Below, piece after piece: positions 60,655 to 64,000 of a DNA stretch of 64,000 nt. This stretch comes from Nitrososphaerota archaeon (lineage in GTDB: Archaea > Thermoproteota > Nitrososphaeria > Nitrososphaerales > UBA183). The translations under genes and the position numbers were made by a program. The stretch spans positions 1-64,000 of the forward strand of contig JAFMAA010000001.1 of NCBI GenBank assembly GCA_029785235.1. Direction: 5' to 3'. The notes below the pieces were generated by a model. The model did not search any database. It saw nothing but the letters and a program-made list of their open reading frames with translations, and was not told the DNA's origin. Each line of letters starts with the position of its first letter. Position 1 is the first letter of the stretch.

Positions 60655-61569
60655 CTAGGGCTTGGCCAGCGTCAGCCACTTCGCGTAACGCTTGTCCTTC
60701 CCGTGGATTGTCCGGTCGTAGAGCTCCGCGAGCCTGTCCGTGATCGGGGTCCCGTCATCCCCGATCTTCCTCCCGTCGATCTCACTCACTTTGGCGATCC
60801 CGGCGGCGGTGCCGCTGAAGAACACCTCGTCCGAGGTGTAGAGCTCTTCCTTGGTGGCGTCGTTCCTGTAGAAGGTGATCTTCTCGTCGCGCGCGAATTG
60901 GATGATGGTGTCGCGGGTTATGCCTCTGAGTATCCCAGAACTCGCCGGCGGGGTGCTGAGTATCCCGTCTTTGACCCTGAAGATGTTCTCCCCCGGCCCC
61001 TCTGCGACCATCCCGTTGGAGTTCAGGAGTATGGCCTCGTCATACCCCGCAGCGACGGCCTGCATCTTTGCCAGGGCAGAGTTGGCGTAGTTTGCCGCGC
61101 ACTTCGCCTGGACTGGCATCGCCCTCGAGTCTATCCTGACCCAGTTGGTGATCGTGGCCCTCACCCCCCTGTTGGAAGCGTCACCGAGGTATGCGCCCCA
61201 CTCCCAGGAGCCGATTGCGACAGATATCTTGCTGGTCAGAGGGTTAAGCCCCATCTCACCGTAACCGGTGAACGCGATCGGCCTGATGTAACACTCCTTG
61301 GCAGGGTTGTTCCTCACGAGGTCTACGCACGCCTGGGCTATCTCCTTCGCGGAGAACCCCAGGTTCATCCGGTAGATCTTAGCGCTGTTCATCAAGCGCT
61401 CGATGTGCTCAGACAACCTGAATATCGCCGTCCCCTCGGGGGTTTCGAAGGCCCTTATCCCTTCGAATATCGCCATGCCGTAGTGGAGCCCGTGAGTGAG
61501 GACGTGTATCTTCGCGTCGTCCCAGGGGACGAACTTTCCGTCCATCCAGATTTTCTTCTGCGGCTTCAT
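60655..61569 (-). CDS. ilvE: Branched-chain amino acid aminotransferase
   Basis: A 304-residue fold-type IV PLP aminotransferase. KIWMDGKFVPWDDAKIHVLTHGLHYG (start of class IV), FEGIRAF, the PLP Lys in CAANYANSALAKMQAV, and GMVAEGPGENIF are diagnostic. It interconverts Val, Leu, Ile and the 2-oxoacids. ATG 61569 with TATA-like CTAAATATGG on the minus strand about 27 bp upstream; an inverted repeat joins this promoter with that of the thiolase. Confidence 0.95.
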   Translation of the reverse strand: MKPQKKIWMDGKFVPWDDAKIHVLTHGLHYGMAIFEGIRAFETPEGTAIFRLSEHIERLMNSAKIYRMNLGFSAKEIAQACVDLVRNNPAKECYIRPIAFTGYGEMGLNPLTSKISVAIGSWEWGAYLGDASNRGVRATITNWVRIDSRAMPVQAKCAANYANSALAKMQAVAAGYDEAILLNSNGMVAEGPGENIFRVKDGILSTPPASSGILRGITRDTIIQFARDEKITFYRNDATKEELYTSDEVFFSGTAAGIAKVSEIDGRKIGDDGTPITDRLAELYDRTIHGKDKRYAKWLTLAKP

Positions 61570-61597
61570 GCCTGAGTTCGGGCCGGGGGAACCATAT

Positions 61598-61620
61598 TTA
61601 GGGAAAGCGCTTTTCCCTAA
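61598..61620. promoter_or_regulatory. Perfect inverted repeat between ilvE and thiolase promoters
   Basis: TTAGGGAAA, 5-bp spacer, TTTCCCTAA. One end overlaps the minus-strand TATA of ilvE; the other lies about 10 bp upstream of the plus-strand TATA (GTTTAAAACG, 61629-61638) of the thiolase gene. One regulator could control both. Confidence 0.65.
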
Positions 61621-61661
61621 TCTGCTCCGTTTAAAACGAAGTGGCGTTGGAGCCAGGTGCC

Positions 61662-62849
61662 ATGACCGACCCAGTGATACTATCCGCTTGCAGGACGCCC
61701 ATCGGGAAGTTCGGCAAGAGCCTGGTCGGCGTCGCGGCGACGGAGCTCGGCGCGCTCGTGATAGAGGAGGCCATGAAGAGGGCCAGGGTCGAACCAGGAG
61801 AGGTAGACGAGGTGATCATGGGGAACGTCGTGTCTGCCGGCCTCGGCCAGAACCCAGCGAGGCAGGCGGCGGTGCACGCCGGCGTCCCCTTCAGCGTGGG
61901 CGCCTTCACAGTCAACAAGGTCTGCGGGTCAGGGCTCAAAGCAGTGATGCTGGCAGCGCAGTCTGTCAAGGCGGGGGACAACGATATCGTGGTGGCGGGG
62001 GGGATGGAGAGCATGAGCAACGTCCCCTATCTTGCCAAAGGGGTCAGGTGGGGGACCAAATTCGGGGACGCTAGGCTCTTGGATGGGATGATTGTGGACG
62101 GCCTCTGGGACGCATACCACGACTACCACATGGGAGTCACTGGCGAGAACGTGGCGAAGAGGTTCCGCATCTCGAGGAGGGAAGCGGACGAGTACGCCTA
62201 TCAGAGCCATATGAAGGCGACCAGAGCGTCAGAGGATGGGACTTTCGAACTGGAGAAGGTGAAGGTGAAGGTCAAACGCGAAGGAGGCGAAACCGCAGAG
62301 TTCTCAGCCGACGAGTGCGTTAGGGGGGACACCACAGTGGAGAAGCTGGCGAAGCTGAAGCCTGTCTTCAAGCCCGACGGCGTGCTGACGGCGGGCAATT
62401 CATCGCAGCTGAGCGACGGGGCTTCGGCCCTTATCGTCGCCTCGCAGGAGGCGGCTGACAGCCTAGGGGTCAAGCCACTGGCGAGCATCGTGGGCTACCA
62501 GACTGGGGGGATCGAGCCTGCGAGGGTGATGGAGGCCCCTATACCTACGACGAAGGCCCTGCTCAGGAGGCTGAAGATGGACGCGGGAGATGTCGACCTC
62601 TTCGAGCACAACGAAGCGTACTCTACCGCGTCCATAGCGGTGAGGAAAGCCCTCGGCGTCGACGAGTCGAGGTTCAACGTCTGGGGGGGAGCCGTCGCCC
62701 TCGGCCATCCAATCGGGTGCAGCGGGGCGCGGGTGCTCACCACCTTGATCTACGGGATGAAGAGGGAGGGGAAGAAGACAGGGCTGGCGACCCTCTGCCT
62801 GGGCGGCGGGAACGCGGTCTCTATGGTTGTGGAGTCTTGGTCTCCCTGA
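61662..62849 (+). CDS. Acetyl-CoA acetyltransferase (thiolase)
   Basis: A 395-residue thiolase with complete catalytic set: nucleophile Cys88 in VCGSGLKAVM, His in FEHNEAYSTAS..GHPIGCSGAR, and the second Cys in LCLGGGNAVSMV. Either acetoacetyl-CoA formation or 3-ketoacyl-CoA cleavage is possible. Start ATG 61662, about 28 bp after the TATA-like box; upstream TTG 61641 is less suitable. The 3' end overlaps the convergent acyl-CoA ligase gene by 29 nt. Confidence 0.94.
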   Translation: MTDPVILSACRTPIGKFGKSLVGVAATELGALVIEEAMKRARVEPGEVDEVIMGNVVSAGLGQNPARQAAVHAGVPFSVGAFTVNKVCGSGLKAVMLAAQSVKAGDNDIVVAGGMESMSNVPYLAKGVRWGTKFGDARLLDGMIVDGLWDAYHDYHMGVTGENVAKRFRISRREADEYAYQSHMKATRASEDGTFELEKVKVKVKREGGETAEFSADECVRGDTTVEKLAKLKPVFKPDGVLTAGNSSQLSDGASALIVASQEAADSLGVKPLASIVGYQTGGIEPARVMEAPIPTTKALLRRLKMDAGDVDLFEHNEAYSTASIAVRKALGVDESRFNVWGGAVALGHPIGCSGARVLTTLIYGMKREGKKTGLATLCLGGGNAVSMVVESWSP

Positions 62850-64000
62850 GCTTCCGCCGAAGGACCTTCCCTATCAGGGTCTTCGGCAGCTCTTGGACGA
62901 ACTCCACTTCCTTCGGGACCTTGAACTTCGCGAGCCGCTCCTGGCAGAACTCAATCAACTCCTGAGCGCTGGTGCCTTTGGCGGGGTCCTTCAGTACGAC
63001 GAACGCCTTCACCGCTTCGCCGCTGAACTGGTTCGGGACGCCGATCACCCCCGCCTCTTTCACGTCCGGGTGCTCGAAGAGGACGTCCTCCACCTCCCTC
63101 GGGTACACCTTGAGGCCGCCGACGTTTATCATGTCCTTCTTCCTGTCGACGATATAGAAGTAACCGTCGGGGTCCATCTTGGCTATGTCCCCTGTAAGGA
63201 ACCAGCCGTCCTTTAGAACAGCCTTGGTCTCTTCCTCCTGGTTCCAATAGCCTTTCATGACCTGAGGGCCCTTCACGGCGAGCTCGCCGATCTCCCCCGC
63301 TTTGAGAGTCTTCTCCCTGTCGGATATGTCCACTATCTTGGCGTCCGTCTCGCTGAATGGGGGGCCTATGGAGCCGTCCTTGACCACGCCTCCGGTAACC
63401 GGGTTGCAGTGGGTCACGGGGCTAGTCTCAGACAGCCCGTATCCCTCGACGAGGTTACCCCCTGTCAGCTCTATGAACTTCTTCCTGACTGCTGGCGGGA
63501 GCGCAGAGCCTCCCGAGAGGCAGGCCCGGACGGACCTGAGGTTGTACCTCCTCGCCTCGGGCTTGCTGTTGATGGCTATGTACATCGCTGGCGCCCCCGA
63601 GAAGATAGTTACCTTCTGGCTCTGTATCGTCTTCATCACCTCTTCTACGTGGAAGCTGGGGAGGAGAACCATCGCCGCTCCGGCCGCGAGGGGTGCGTTC
63701 ATGGTCACCGTGAGTCCGTAGATGTGGTAGAGAGGTAGCACGCACAATGAGATGTCTCGCTCCGTGATGGGGAAGAGGCTGACGCCGTACTCCGCGTTGG
63801 ACACGAGGTTGTAATGAGTGAGCATCGCCCCCTTCGACACCCCGGTGGTCCCCCCTGTGTACTGCAGGACCGCCACGTCATTGACCGGGTCGACGGCAGC
63901 GTAGGCGGCCATGGGGGGGTTGGACCGAATCAGGGTCACGAAGTCGATCGTGTTTTCCCGGGGGACGTCTCGGATCCCGGCGAGGCCGGCGAGGCGCCTC
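62821..64000 (-). CDS. Long-chain acyl-CoA synthetase-like ligase (5' part cut by the window)
   Basis: AMP-forming acyl-CoA ligase; about 393 C-terminal residues are in the window and the frame runs out at 64000. Motifs: QYTGGTTGVSKGAMLTH (P-loop), GYGLSETSPV (A5), TGDIAKMDPDGYFYIVDRKKDMINVGG (A7-A8), and the C-terminal Lys in LIGKVLRRKL. It activates fatty acids to acyl-CoA, which the ACAD/ETF operon could oxidise. Convergent with the thiolase gene. Confidence 0.93.
   Translation of the reverse strand, partial: RRLAGLAGIRDVPRENTIDFVTLIRSNPPMAAYAAVDPVNDVAVLQYTGGTTGVSKGAMLTHYNLVSNAEYGVSLFPITERDISLCVLPLYHIYGLTVTMNAPLAAGAAMVLLPSFHVEEVMKTIQSQKVTIFSGAPAMYIAINSKPEARRYNLRSVRACLSGGSALPPAVRKKFIELTGGNLVEGYGLSETSPVTHCNPVTGGVVKDGSIGPPFSETDAKIVDISDREKTLKAGEIGELAVKGPQVMKGYWNQEEETKAVLKDGWFLTGDIAKMDPDGYFYIVDRKKDMINVGGLKVYPREVEDVLFEHPDVKEAGVIGVPNQFSGEAVKAFVVLKDPAKGTSAQELIEFCQERLAKFKVPKEVEFVQELPKTLIGKVLRRKLRETKTPQP

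Noticed and set aside
1..64000. CRISPR array, insertion sequence, integrase or tRNA attachment site
   Set aside because: No regularly spaced repeats, transposase or integrase motifs or tRNA genes were seen; the only mobile-type element is the intein.

Overview
This is a GC-rich window from an archaeal chromosome. The evidence is a Rieske/cytochrome b cluster, an LSm protein, a RadB-like recombinase, a RIO2 kinase, a NEMF/Rqc2-type NFACT protein, an AbrB-PhoU regulator, a ThiR-type HTH-ThiN regulator, a TrmB-like regulator, a PCNA-free but otherwise archaeal housekeeping set, and many AT-rich TATA-like boxes about 24-32 bp upstream of ATG, GTG or TTG starts (mostly leaderless genes). The gene set fits a heterotrophic, quinone-respiring member of the Thermoproteota, perhaps a non-ammonia-oxidising relative of Nitrososphaeria/Thaumarchaeota. 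That placement is an inference from gene content; no rRNA gene is present. I saw no tRNA, rRNA, CRISPR array or insertion sequence.

Layout. 0-1.2 kb is a less GC-rich edge with a frameshifted GNAT gene and a vapBC pair whose vapC carries an in-frame amber codon. 1.3-5.4 kb holds an SDR dehydrogenase and, divergently, a respiratory cluster (cupredoxin, Rieske protein, cytochrome b, small membrane protein). 5.4-12.5 kb is a minus-strand peptide importer (oppF, D, C, B, A) behind an aminotransferase, with a perfect inverted repeat before oppA. 12.9-17.4 kb has small membrane and zinc proteins and a PurD-like ATP-grasp ligase interrupted by a 354-residue intein. 17.6-28.3 kb has an M1 aminopeptidase with HEAT repeats, an operon of a small membrane protein, HAD phosphatase, a GMC oxidoreductase split in two frames and an HPF-like protein, then an RNase J-like nuclease, another HAD protein and TldD/TldE. 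28.3-47 kb is mainly housekeeping: TrpB2, an ACT regulator, sugar kinases, an isocitrate-dehydrogenase-family enzyme, acylphosphatase, MarC, MIP18-family protein, AbrB-PhoU, CTP synthase, ThiR with an ECF S component and an AIR-synthase-like protein, DeoC/ribokinase/nucleoside hydrolase, RIO2, LSm, RadB and NFACT.

47-64 kb is a catabolic and quinone region. A tightly packed operon encodes acyl-CoA dehydrogenase, EtfB, EtfA and a membrane FeS/CCG-domain oxidoreductase, which together could pass electrons from acyl-CoA oxidation to menaquinone and then to the cytochrome b complex of the left end. Divergent to it is an MmgE/PrpD protein. Then come a TrmB-like regulator, an LLM-class flavin/F420 enzyme and a MenA-like prenyltransferase; the last two share the same operator-like inverted repeat. 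Acetoacetyl-CoA synthetase, an SCP2-type thiolase lacking the nucleophilic Cys, its DUF35 partner, a branched-chain aminotransferase, a normal thiolase and an acyl-CoA ligase (cut by the window end) complete a pathway set for branched-chain/fatty acid and acetoacetate metabolism.

The most unusual items are the intein with an apparently dead homing endonuclease, the cytochrome b with Lys at an expected haem-ligand His position, the thiolase/DUF35 pair without the catalytic Cys, the shared operator before the flavin enzyme and prenyltransferase genes, and several disrupted genes (GNAT, vapC, GMC oxidoreductase).
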